Shown here one piece after another: positions 6,994 to 14,569 of a stretch of DNA of 64,000 nucleotides. Both the position numbers and the translations under genes were made by a program. How positions within the stretch are numbered: position 1 is the first letter of the stretch; each line of letters begins with the position of its first letter. Location: contig CAVFZY010000015.1 in NCBI GenBank assembly GCA_963627135.1, forward strand, positions 1-64,000, written 5' to 3'. This DNA comes from CAG-103 sp963627135. Lineage in GTDB: Bacteria; Bacillota; Clostridia; Oscillospirales; Oscillospiraceae. The notes beneath the pieces are model-generated. The model worked only from the letters and a program-made list of their open reading frames with translations. It was not told the origin of the DNA and did no database searches.

Positions 6994-7670
6994 TCAGATG
7001 CCGAGGTAGAAGCCGGTGCTGAGGATCTCCTCGGTGCGCGAGAGCACCTCGTGCGCCTCGTCATAATTGCGCAGCGCCAGCTCGGCGACCAGGTAATTGG
7101 TCAGGCACATGGGCGCCGTGAGCGAGTTTTTGCACGACACGCTCTGGATCGCGCAGCGAAAGCAAATGTCCCCCTTAGCTGCGCACGGGGAGATTGTTGT
7201 TGGATGTGATGAGCACGATCTTCACGCCGCGGCTGCGCATCCAGGCAAGGATATTGATGCCCGTCTTGGAATAGCGCGGGAAGATGTAGGCAATGCAGAC
7301 ATCGCCCACGTCGGCGCTGACGCTCTCTTCAGGATAGATCAGGCCGGTGAGCTGGACGAAGTGCACGTTTTTCTTGATCTCGCCGAGGCGCGAAACCATA
7401 TAGTGCGTGAGGGAAAAGCTGCTGCGCATGCCGAGCACATAGATGTTTCTTTGCGCCGCTGATGAGACGGATGGCCTCCTGGATTTCGGAATAGCCGAGC
7501 GCGCGGGAGAAGTGGATGACCGTCGTCGTGCTCACGCCGGCCTTGGCCGCGAGCTTTTCAAGCGTCTCAAACGCGACGTCCTCATATTTCTCCTGCACAT
7601 AGTTTGCCACTTTCCGCTGGGAATACGTCAGGCCGGAATAAGCGGCGCTGATCTTTGCGTCAAACAGTAT
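6994..7670 (-). pseudogene. Broken RpiR-family transcriptional regulator
   Basis: The pieces line up with an RpiR regulator: an N-terminal HTH_6 domain (LTYSQRKVANYVQEKY.. AGVSTTTVIHFSRALGY), then a SIS sugar-isomerase-like domain (NIYVLGMRSSFSL.. KIVLITSNNN.. GDICFRC), and a typical C-terminus (NSLTAPMCLTNYLVAEL). Continuity needs two frame changes, near 7450-7465 and near 7185-7195. The expected start codon position after GGGAGGG reads ATA (7670-7668) instead of ATG. Three independent lesions make this a pseudogene. RpiR proteins usually control sugar or sialic acid use; no such genes are adjacent, so the partner genes were probably lost. Confidence 0.8.
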
Positions 7671-7719
7671 CCGTGAGTCCCTCCCTCTGGGTGCTGATCG
7701 CTTGTGACAAGATGTACCC

Positions 7720-7748
7720 AGTGTACAACATTTTTCCTGCCATTGCAA
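7720..7748 (-). promoter_or_regulatory. Promoter of the broken RpiR gene
   Basis: On the minus strand TTGCAA (7748-7743) and TACACT (7725-7720) are separated by 17 bases, upstream of the RpiR remnant. Confidence 0.5.
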
Positions 7749-7840
7749 GCGGCTGCCCGCGACAGGCAGACCTACACGGCGGGGGGGGACGTGGGCGTGC
7801 GGCCGGACTGCCGGTGCTGTAGGGCAGGGGGCGCGCGCGG

Positions 7841-7869
7841 TTGCGCGCGGCGGGAAATCATGGTATGAT
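7841..7869 (+). promoter_or_regulatory. Promoter of the MATE gene
   Basis: TTGCGC (7841-7846), a 17-base spacer and TATGAT (7864-7869) lie about 30 bases before the MATE start codon. Confidence 0.5.
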
Positions 7870-7899
7870 AAACGAACTGTGCGCAAAGGAGGTAGCCCC

Positions 7900-9291
7900 A
7901 TGCGTCTCATCCGCGAGGAAAAAGCCTTCATCCGGGAGGCCGTTTTGCTCATGCTCCCGATGATTTTGCAAAATTTCGTGACGTTTTCCATGTCCATGGC
8001 CGACACGTTCATGGTCGGTGTGCTCGGCGAGACGGCGCTCGCCGCCGTGACGATGGCCAACAGTCCGTTTTACGTCATGCAGCTGATGATCTTCGGCGTG
8101 CAGAGCGGCATGAGCGTGCTCGTGGCGCAGTACCACGGCCGCGGTGACCAGGAGGCTATCAACCGCGTGATGGGCATCGCGCTCTTTGTGTCCACGACGA
8201 CCACGGGCCTGCTCGCCATCACGGCATTCTGCATCCCGGAGCAGATCATGCGCGTGCTCACCAACAATGCCGACCTCGTCGCGCCCGGCGCGGCGTATAC
8301 GCGTTATGTTGGCTTTTCGTATTTCTTCTCCGCCATCAGCGGCGTGTACATCGCCGCCCAGCGCAGCACGGAAAATCCCCGCATCGGCGCCGTGCTACTC
8401 ACCGTGTCCGGCGCGCTGAACATTTTCCTCAACTGGGTGCTCATCTACGGCAAGCTCGGCGCGCCCATGCTCGGCTGCGCGGGCGCGGCCATCGCCACGC
8501 TCATCAGCCGTGCGTTCGAGGTCGCGGTGCTGTGCGTTTATGCCAATGTCAGCCGTCGGCTGCTGCTGATGCCGCGCGCGCTGCTGCATCCCGGTCGCGT
8601 GATCGCAAGGGACTTCGTCAAGTACGCCCTGCCCGTCGTGTGCAACGAGTGTTTGTGGTCGCTCGCGTTTTCGCTCTATACGGTCATCATGGGGCATATG
8701 GAAAATAACACGCCCATCCTCTCGGCCTACACCATCGCCGGAAATCTGCAGCGCATGCTCACCCCAGCGTCGTTCGCCGCGGGCGGCGCGGCCGCCGTGC
8801 TCATCGGGCGGGAGATCGGCCGCGGCAACCGCGATCAGGTGCAGCGCAAGGCCTGGGTGCTCGACGGGCTGGCGCTGTGTGTCGGTCTCGTGTGCATGGG
8901 CATCATCGCCCTTGTGCGCAATGTGCTGCTGCGGCCGTATATCCTGCCGCTGATGCACATGGAGGGCGCGGCGTGCGACATTGCCATGTACATGATGGGG
9001 GTGCTGATGCTCGTGCAGCCGGTGTCGAGTGTGAGCCTGACGAACATCGTCGGCGTGCTGCGCGGCGGCGGTGACGTGCGCTACGCGATGCTGTGCGACG
9101 TCGGGCCGCTGTATGCGGTGTGCCTGCCGCTGGCGGCGCTCACGGCGCTTGTGTGGAAGCTCGACATCCGGTATGTGTACCCGCTCATGTCCATTGACGT
9201 GTTTGTGCAGATCTTTCTGTGCGTGCCACGGCTGCGCTCCGGAAAGTGGATCCACGACGTGACCCGCGGTGCCGGCGAACTGGAGGCATGA
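7900..9291 (+). CDS. MATE-family efflux transporter
   Basis: A 463-residue polytopic membrane protein with about 12 predicted helices in two similar halves. It has the MatE hallmarks LMLPMILQNFVTFSMSMADT near the N-terminus and the repeated half beginning YALPVVCNECLWSLAFSLYT. MATE proteins export cationic drugs, metabolites or toxins using Na+ or H+ gradients; the substrate here cannot be told. The start at 7900 follows AAAGGAGG at 7-8 bases; an upstream in-frame GTG would run through the ribosome-binding site. The gene has its own promoter and no regulator except the decayed RpiR gene read divergently. Confidence 0.88.
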   Translation: MRLIREEKAFIREAVLLMLPMILQNFVTFSMSMADTFMVGVLGETALAAVTMANSPFYVMQLMIFGVQSGMSVLVAQYHGRGDQEAINRVMGIALFVSTTTTGLLAITAFCIPEQIMRVLTNNADLVAPGAAYTRYVGFSYFFSAISGVYIAAQRSTENPRIGAVLLTVSGALNIFLNWVLIYGKLGAPMLGCAGAAIATLISRAFEVAVLCVYANVSRRLLLMPRALLHPGRVIARDFVKYALPVVCNECLWSLAFSLYTVIMGHMENNTPILSAYTIAGNLQRMLTPASFAAGGAAAVLIGREIGRGNRDQVQRKAWVLDGLALCVGLVCMGIIALVRNVLLRPYILPLMHMEGAACDIAMYMMGVLMLVQPVSSVSLTNIVGVLRGGGDVRYAMLCDVGPLYAVCLPLAALTALVWKLDIRYVYPLMSIDVFVQIFLCVPRLRSGKWIHDVTRGAGELEA

Positions 9292-9295
9292 CGGC

Positions 9296-9345
9296 ACGAG
9301 GGAGAAGGCCTCGCTTGATGCAACCGCTCCTTCGAGGAGAAGGTA
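9296..9345 (+). repeat. Partial copy of a dispersed hairpin repeat
   Basis: GAGAAGGC, then CTCCTTCGAGGAGAAGG, resembles the arms of the larger repeat elements at 25462, 29807 and 59799. Only a degenerate end appears to be present. Confidence 0.4.
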
Positions 9346-9368
9346 GGGGTGCAGGGTGACTGCGTGTC

Positions 9369-9396
9369 TTGACATATTCGCCAAATGTGGTATTCT
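9369..9396 (+). promoter_or_regulatory. Promoter ahead of the amidohydrolase stub
   Basis: TTGACA (9369-9374), a 16-base spacer and TATTCT (9391-9396). Confidence 0.45.
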
Positions 9397-9449
9397 GTTT
9401 CTGTTCATTTTGCTAGGTATGATCGGCGCTCAGAAAGAGATAAGCAGCA

Positions 9450-9553
9450 TGAAATACGCATTTGACAACGCCAATCTGATCGACGGCACAAAGGACATGC
9501 GCGTGCAGCCCAATCTGCGCGTGCTGCGCACGCTCCACCTCCTGCTCGTTTGA
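9450..9553 (+). pseudogene. 5' stub of an amidohydrolase-like gene
   Basis: A 34-codon frame begins MKYAFDNANLIDGTKDM, the typical first beta-strands of a metal-dependent amidohydrolase, then runs out of sense and stops. Promoter and start region remain but the catalytic barrel is gone, so this looks like a deletion remnant. The identification rests on few residues. Confidence 0.35.
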
Positions 9554-9590
9554 GCGAGATACACTCTATATTTTAAAGTCAGGTGATGCT

Positions 9591-12086
9591 ATGAAAGCGC
9601 TTTCCCAGCCGCTGTTCGCCTCCCTGCGCGGGTACGACAGGGCGCAGCTCGGGCCGGATCTGTTCTCCGGCGCGCTCATCGCGCTGCTGTCCATCCCGAT
9701 CTCAATGGGCTATGCCCAGCTGGCCGGTCTGCCGCCGGTCTACGGGCTGTACGGGTCGCTGGTGCCGATTTTGCTCTTCGCGATGCTCAGCACGACGCGG
9801 GAGTTCATCTTCGGCGTCGACGCCGCGCCGGCCGCCATGATCGGCGCGGTGCTTACGTCGCTCGGCGTCGCGCCCGGCGGGGCGGAGGCCATGCGCGTCG
9901 TGCCGGTGCTGACGGTGTACGTCGCACTGTGGCTGGCCGTGTTCGCGCTCGTGCGCGCGGACAAGGCCGTCGATTACATCTCCGAGCCCGTCATGGGCGG
10001 GTTCATCAGCGGTGTCTGCTGCGAGATCATCCTCATGCAGGTGCCGAAATTGCTCGGTTCCGGCACCGGCACGGGCGAGCTCTTTGAGCTGCTGGGGCAC
10101 ATTTTCAACGCGGCGAAGGTCATCAACTGGCCGACTGCCGCGCTCGGCTTTGCGACGCTGGCAATCCTGCTCATCGCGCCGCGCAAATGGCCGAAGGTGC
10201 CGTGGGTGCTCGTGATGATGGTGCTCGGCGGGCTGCTCGGCGCGTTCGCGCCGCTGACTGACTGGGGCGTGGCGCTGCTGGCCGCCGTGCCGCGCGGCCT
10301 GCCGAAGGTCGTGCTGCCGGATCTCACCGCGCTGCCGTTTACCAAAGCGCTCGTGGCGACGCTGCCGGTCGCGGCCGTCATTCTGGCCGAGACGCTGCTG
10401 GCCTCGGCCGGCACCGCACAGAAAAACAGCTACCGCCTCAACGGCCGCCGCGAGATTGAGGCGTACGCCGTCTGCAACGTCGCCGCCGGGCTCGTCGGCT
10501 GCTGCGTCGTGTCGGGCAGCGTGTCGCGCACGGCCGTCAACGAGCGCAACGGCGGCAAAACGCAGCTCGTGTCCGTCATGGCGAGCATGACCATGCTCGT
10601 CGTGCTGCTCGTCGCCACGCCGCTCATCTGCTTTCTGCCTGTGCCGGTGCTGACGGCCATTGTTGTCAACGCGCTCATCGGGGCGACGGAGTTCGACATC
10701 GCGCGGCGGCTCTGGCGCGTCAACCGTGTGGAGCTCGGCATCTTTGTCGGGGCGTTTCTGGGCGTGCTGCTGCTCGGCGCGATCAAGGGCGTGCTCGTGG
10801 GCATGGTGCTATCATTCATCGATGTGCTTATGCGCGCGGCAGCACCGCAGCGCACCTTCCTCGGCACGCTGCCGGGCAAGGCAGGCTTCTTCCCGATCGA
10901 CCGCGTCAGCGGCGTGCAGGCGCTGCCGCACATCGTGCTCTACCGCTTCAGCGGCAGCCTGTTCTTTGCCAACATCCGCCGCTTTCAGGAGGACATTGAG
11001 GGCGCGGTGCAGCCCAACACGCAGGCCGTCATCGTCGACGGCAGTGCCATCGTGAGCGTGGACATCACCGCGTGCGACCGGCTCGTCGCGCTCAACCGCA
11101 AGCTGCGCGCGCAGGGCGTGCGCTTTTACCTGACCGAGCACATCGGCGAGGTCAACGACCAGCTGCGGCACTTCGAGGCCGGGGAGCTGATCGAATCCGG
11201 CGCCGTGCGCCGCACGATCCAGGGCGCGCTGCGCGATGCCGGTGCAGCTGTCGACATCGGCGGGGCGCAGCAGCGCATCCCCGACAACATGGACGATATC
11301 CGCCAGTTGCAGGAGCTCGAGTGGCTCTACGGCGCGGACGCCGAGGTGCAGATCGAGCGCAACGTGCAGCTCGTGCTCGCGCGCATGCGCGCAACGGAGG
11401 ACGTCGACGCCCGCCGCACCATGCTCGAGCATTTTCTCAACGAGGATTTCCACTTCGGCAGCATCGACACCGACGAGGTGCTGCTGCATTTGGAGGGCCA
11501 CACGGACGAGCTGGCCGCGCTGCTTGGCAACTCCGAGGACGATGTGTTCACCGACCTCGAGGTCGAGCGCGACAGTCTCATCGACCGCGTCGAGCAGGAC
11601 TATCCCGAGCTCGTCGAGCACGTGCGCGAGCGGCGCGACCACCTTGACCACGACTTCCGCGCCAATCATCCCACGAGCGCGGCCCGCATTGAGGCCCGCC
11701 GCGCGCAGCTGCACGCGCGCATCGAGCGCGAGCGCGCCGAACGCAGCGCTCGCCATGCCCAGCACGCCGCTGAACATCAGGAGCGGCATGAGCAGCACGT
11801 GGCCACGCATCAGGAGCGGCACGCCCAGCACGCCACCGAGCAGCAGCTGCGCTATGAGCAGCAGCTTGAGGCGCGCCTGCGCCGTCAGGCGGAGGAGCAG
11901 GTCGCGCGCGAACAGCGGCAGGCGGCAGAGCTGGCCCGCCGGGCGCAGCACGCGGCCGAAAAGGCCCAGCGTCACGCGAAGCACGCAGCCGAGCGTGCAC
12001 AGAAGCAAGCCGATCATCTGGCCGAAAAGGCCCAGCGCCATGCCGAGCGTGCGGCTATCCACAGCCGCCACGACGACAAGGATTGA
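9591..12086 (+). CDS. SulP-family anion transporter with STAS domain and His-rich coiled-coil tail
   Basis: An 831-residue inner-membrane protein. Residues about 10-400 form the SulP membrane domain (LFSGALIALLSIPISMGYAQ, PPVYGLYGS) with 10-14 helices, followed by a cytoplasmic STAS domain (about 425-540; VIVDGSAIVSVDITACDRL). SulP proteins carry sulfate, bicarbonate or other anions. Unusually, about 270 more residues follow: an acidic segment and then a highly charged helical tail (about 720-831) of Ala/Gln/Arg/Glu with about 15 histidines in repeats such as RHAQHAAEH. Typical SulP proteins end soon after STAS. The tail could bind metal or form a coiled coil; function unknown. The start ATG lies after AGGTGATG. 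Its terminator is at 12119. Confidence 0.88.
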   Translation: MKALSQPLFASLRGYDRAQLGPDLFSGALIALLSIPISMGYAQLAGLPPVYGLYGSLVPILLFAMLSTTREFIFGVDAAPAAMIGAVLTSLGVAPGGAEAMRVVPVLTVYVALWLAVFALVRADKAVDYISEPVMGGFISGVCCEIILMQVPKLLGSGTGTGELFELLGHIFNAAKVINWPTAALGFATLAILLIAPRKWPKVPWVLVMMVLGGLLGAFAPLTDWGVALLAAVPRGLPKVVLPDLTALPFTKALVATLPVAAVILAETLLASAGTAQKNSYRLNGRREIEAYAVCNVAAGLVGCCVVSGSVSRTAVNERNGGKTQLVSVMASMTMLVVLLVATPLICFLPVPVLTAIVVNALIGATEFDIARRLWRVNRVELGIFVGAFLGVLLLGAIKGVLVGMVLSFIDVLMRAAAPQRTFLGTLPGKAGFFPIDRVSGVQALPHIVLYRFSGSLFFANIRRFQEDIEGAVQPNTQAVIVDGSAIVSVDITACDRLVALNRKLRAQGVRFYLTEHIGEVNDQLRHFEAGELIESGAVRRTIQGALRDAGAAVDIGGAQQRIPDNMDDIRQLQELEWLYGADAEVQIERNVQLVLARMRATEDVDARRTMLEHFLNEDFHFGSIDTDEVLLHLEGHTDELAALLGNSEDDVFTDLEVERDSLIDRVEQDYPELVEHVRERRDHLDHDFRANHPTSAARIEARRAQLHARIERERAERSARHAQHAAEHQERHEQHVATHQERHAQHATEQQLRYEQQLEARLRRQAEEQVAREQRQAAELARRAQHAAEKAQRHAKHAAERAQKQADHLAEKAQRHAERAAIHSRHDDKD

Positions 12087-12091
12087 GCGCG

Positions 12092-12142
12092 GGCGCAGAT
12101 ACAAAATACAGTATGAAAGCGGAAGGGACAGCAGTCCCTTCC
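12092..12142 (+). repeat. Copy A of a terminator-associated repeat
   Basis: The segment with CAGATACAAAATACAGTATG and the following hairpin recurs in inverted orientation at about 18525-18578, where only a few bases differ. Both copies end genes, so this is a shared transcription-end cassette. Confidence 0.65.
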
Positions 12143-12149
12143 GTTTTTT
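12119..12149 (+). terminator. Terminator of the SulP gene
   Basis: GGAAGGGAC-AGCA-GTCCCTTCC followed by GTTTTTT, 33 bases past the stop codon. Confidence 0.85.
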
Positions 12150-12597
12150 GCTGCTAGAAGATTGTGTAGACAGATACGCTCATCATGTGTAAAATGTGTG
12201 TCGGACAACATGGCTTCCTCCTTGTGAATGTTCTTGTGGTGATTACATTTTGCACAAGTTGAGCCATGCTGTCTTTTCTTTTTTCGGGTGCTGCACTTCA
12301 GAGGATGATCTGTCGTTTTTACTGCGCAGCGGGGGGGATGGTGCTGTACGGTACGGTTGGGAACGGCACGGTGTCCCGTTACTTTGGCGCTACATCACGC
12401 GTGACAAGATTGCCGACCGCTCGCGCCTGCTGAATTTTCAGCGCACTTCCGTCGTTATGTCAACCGGCTTCCGCGCCCTGTGTCGAATCCCGTCAAATGC
12501 ATGGCTGGATTCGTCAAAACGTGCCCCAAAAAATTCTTAGCGCCTTCTACGAACGTTTTTTTGTGCGAATGATGTGGCATTCTGCCGCCTGCGGCGC
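12150..12597. other. Intergenic stretch without a recognisable gene
   Basis: About 450 bases, locally AT-richer than the surroundings at its left end. No open frame here has a ribosome-binding site plus sensible protein composition on either strand, and I see no tRNA fold. It may be decayed coding DNA. A TGTCGAA heptamer at 12481-12487 matches an 0A box but has no adjacent gene. Confidence 0.4.
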
Positions 12598-12598
12598 G

Positions 12599-12626
12599 CA
12601 AAAAAGAGCCGCCCTTCCGGACGGCC
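12599..12626 (-). terminator. Terminator of the CDF gene
   Basis: On the minus strand GCCGTCC-GGAA-GGGCGGC is followed by TCTTTTTT, 35 bases past the CDF stop codon. Confidence 0.75.
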
Positions 12627-12660
12627 CCTCGCCATGCTTGCGCCAGTATTTCAGCCCGCG

Positions 12661-13551
12661 TCACGCCGGATTGACGTGCACGGTGCAGTGCTTCACGTCC
12701 GGGTAGTCGTGCTCGAGCTCGTGGTGCACGGCCTCGGCGATGGCGTGTGCGTCCCGCAGCGGCAACGCACCGTCGACCGCGATCTCGGCATCGACATACG
12801 TCCGGCTGCCGAACAGCCGCGTCTTGAGATCGTCCACGCGCACTACGCCGGGGGTGTGCAACATCGTCTCGCGCATGGCGGAAACGGTGTCGGCATCGCA
12901 CGCTCGGTCGACGAGCCGGTCGATGCTCTCGCGGAAGATGCCATAGGCCACCTTGAAGATGAACAGACAGATGACGATCGACGCGATGGGGTCAAGGATG
13001 GGCACACCGAGCCGCGCGCCGAGCACGCCCGCAAAGCTGCCGATGGACGACAGCGCGTCGGACCGGTGGTGCCACGCCTCGGCCTTGAGCGACACGGAGC
13101 GGATGCGCCCCGCCGCCGCGATCGTATACCAGTACAGCCCCTCCTTGACGACGATGGATACGACCGCCGCAATGAGCGCGAGCACGCCAGGGGCAGCCAG
13201 TGTCTCACCGCGGACGATCTTCATCAAGCCCGCGTAGCCGATGGCGGCGCCTACGACCACGAGAATATTGCCCAGCAGGATGGACGCGATGCACTCGAGC
13301 TTTTCATGCCCGTAGGGGTGGCTGGCGTCGGCCGCCTTGTGGGAAAAGACCGCGCCGAGCATCACGATCAGCGAGCCGAGAATGTCGGACGCCGAGTGCA
13401 CAGCATCGGCCACCATGGCCGACGAGTGCGCCACGATGCCGGCGACGAGCTTGAACACCGTCAGGACCGCATTGCACACGATGCCGACGGTGGACACCTG
13501 CATGGTCACGCGCTTGGCGTCATCGGGTGTGGAGGAAGTGCGTGCGCGCAT
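12661..13551 (-). CDS. Cation diffusion facilitator (metal exporter)
   Basis: A 296-residue CDF-family transporter with six predicted helices and the two metal-site motifs on helices II and V: AVHSASD and AWHHRSDALSS. A cytoplasmic C-terminal ferredoxin-like domain ends in KHCTVHVNP. CDF proteins export divalent metals (Zn, Mn, Fe, Co, Ni) in exchange for protons. The start at 13551 follows AAAGGAG at 9 bases. Its leader carries a probable NiCo riboswitch plus terminator, which points to Ni2+/Co2+ as the relevant substrates. It is monocistronic. Confidence 0.9.
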   Translation of the reverse strand: MRARTSSTPDDAKRVTMQVSTVGIVCNAVLTVFKLVAGIVAHSSAMVADAVHSASDILGSLIVMLGAVFSHKAADASHPYGHEKLECIASILLGNILVVVGAAIGYAGLMKIVRGETLAAPGVLALIAAVVSIVVKEGLYWYTIAAAGRIRSVSLKAEAWHHRSDALSSIGSFAGVLGARLGVPILDPIASIVICLFIFKVAYGIFRESIDRLVDRACDADTVSAMRETMLHTPGVVRVDDLKTRLFGSRTYVDAEIAVDGALPLRDAHAIAEAVHHELEHDYPDVKHCTVHVNPA

Positions 13552-13572
13552 AAATAAAGACTCCTTTCGCAC

Positions 13573-13674
13573 AAAAAAAGCGCCTGTGGGGCATATGAGT
13601 CCCACAGACGCGGTGATATCCTGTCTGCTGCGGCGCGGACGCCGCCCGGCCGTTTCGGCCTGTCATTAGCAGCG
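13573..13674 (-). promoter_or_regulatory. Probable NiCo (czcD-type) riboswitch with terminator
   Basis: The minus-strand leader of the CDF gene folds into several stacked stems. It contains strings that match the NiCo class by eye: TAATGACAGG, GCCGGGC, GCAGCAGA, ATATCACCGCG and CTGTGGGAC. Its last hairpin (CTGTGGG paired with CCCACAG) is followed by seven Ts and would terminate transcription. Cobalt or nickel binding in this class stabilises an alternative fold and turns the gene on. Position, size (about 95 bases) and the downstream czcD-like gene all agree. Confidence 0.7.
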
Positions 13675-13703
13675 AGTATAGCACGCGCGCGGCCGGCCGT
13701 CAA
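13675..13703 (-). promoter_or_regulatory. Promoter of the riboswitch-CDF transcript
   Basis: TTGACG (13703-13698), a 17-base spacer and TATACT (13680-13675) on the minus strand, immediately upstream of the riboswitch. Confidence 0.8.
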
Positions 13704-13720
13704 GCGGTATGTTCGGTTTT

Positions 13721-14347
13721 TTATCTGTGCAGCCAGTGCACGCCGGCGCGGCGGAGCTTCGCGCCGAGGATGAGCGCGATCTGCACCGGGATGCCGACGA
13801 AGAACACGGCCCAGATGTTGTACTGCAGGTACTGGAAGTAGAACGCCGTGATCGTGCTCCACACGAACAGGGACGAAAACACGCACTGCAGCGTTATCTC
13901 GCCCTCCCAGTGACGGGCGAAGAGCCCTGCCACGGCGAACGACACCGGCACTGCCCACACGAACGCCATCCAGTACATTTTGCCGATGCTGAACTGCGAA
14001 TACAGAAACACCACGACCGCCACAACCCACACCATCGTCACCCACATGGCGGCGATGAGCACCTTGGGCATGAGATAGACGTCGCGCTGCTTTTCGCCGC
14101 TGGCCTCTGCGGCCTCGGCGCGCGCGGCTGCTACGCCGCCATCTGTCAGCAGATCGTCCACGCGCAGGCCGTAGAGGTCGGCGATGGTCTTGAGCATGAC
14201 AGCGTCGGGCAGGGAATCGCCCCGCTCCCACTTAGACACGGCCTTGTCGGAGTAATTGAACTGCGCGGCAAACTCGGCCTGGGTCAGGTTTTCTTCTTTT
14301 CTCAGCTCGGCAAGGTTGGCGGCGAGCGCGCCTCTCACATCATTCAT
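13721..14347 (-). CDS. Membrane-tethered XRE-family regulator
   Basis: A 208-residue protein with an N-terminal Cro/C1 HTH (residues about 7-65; NLTQAEFAAQFNYSDKAVSK), a short linker and then four hydrophobic helices (about 93-200). This HTH-plus-membrane layout suggests a regulator anchored at the membrane that senses an envelope signal; the signal is unknown. A paralogue with the same layout is at 44739. A strong promoter (TTGCGG, 17 bases, TATACT at 14359-14354) puts the transcription start on or next to the ATG, and no Shine-Dalgarno is present, so the message may be leaderless. Confidence 0.8.
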   Translation of the reverse strand: MNDVRGALAANLAELRKEENLTQAEFAAQFNYSDKAVSKWERGDSLPDAVMLKTIADLYGLRVDDLLTDGGVAAARAEAAEASGEKQRDVYLMPKVLIAAMWVTMVWVVAVVVFLYSQFSIGKMYWMAFVWAVPVSFAVAGLFARHWEGEITLQCVFSSLFVWSTITAFYFQYLQYNIWAVFFVGIPVQIALILGAKLRRAGVHWLHR

Positions 14348-14353
14348 GCTATG

Positions 14354-14382
14354 AGTATACCACGCCGGGCATTCGGCCGCAA
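14354..14382 (-). promoter_or_regulatory. Promoter giving a probable leaderless message
   Basis: TTGCGG (14382-14377), 17-base spacer, TATACT (14359-14354). The expected start point six to seven bases later coincides with the ATG at 14347. Confidence 0.65.
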
Positions 14383-14569
14383 GAGGCGCGTTTTTACCTA
14401 AATCATGGAATTCTCCCGTTGGTAGAATCGCCTTCTCCCAATGTTTCTACCGCTCGCGCGCGCGGAGGATGCATTTAAAAAGAGCCTGCCGTATAATAAA
14501 GCCATGAAGAAATGTGATTTTCCTGACGATGTGCACGTCAGGTATCACCTGCAAGGGAGATCGATATTC

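Noticed and set aside
12481..12487. Isolated TGTCGAA in the 12150-12597 gap
   Set aside because: No gene start or promoter is next to it, and a single heptamer is expected by chance in a window of this size.
12196..12540. Possible 114-codon gene downstream of SulP
   Set aside because: No ribosome-binding site, mixed composition, no recognisable motif; it crosses what looks like decayed sequence.
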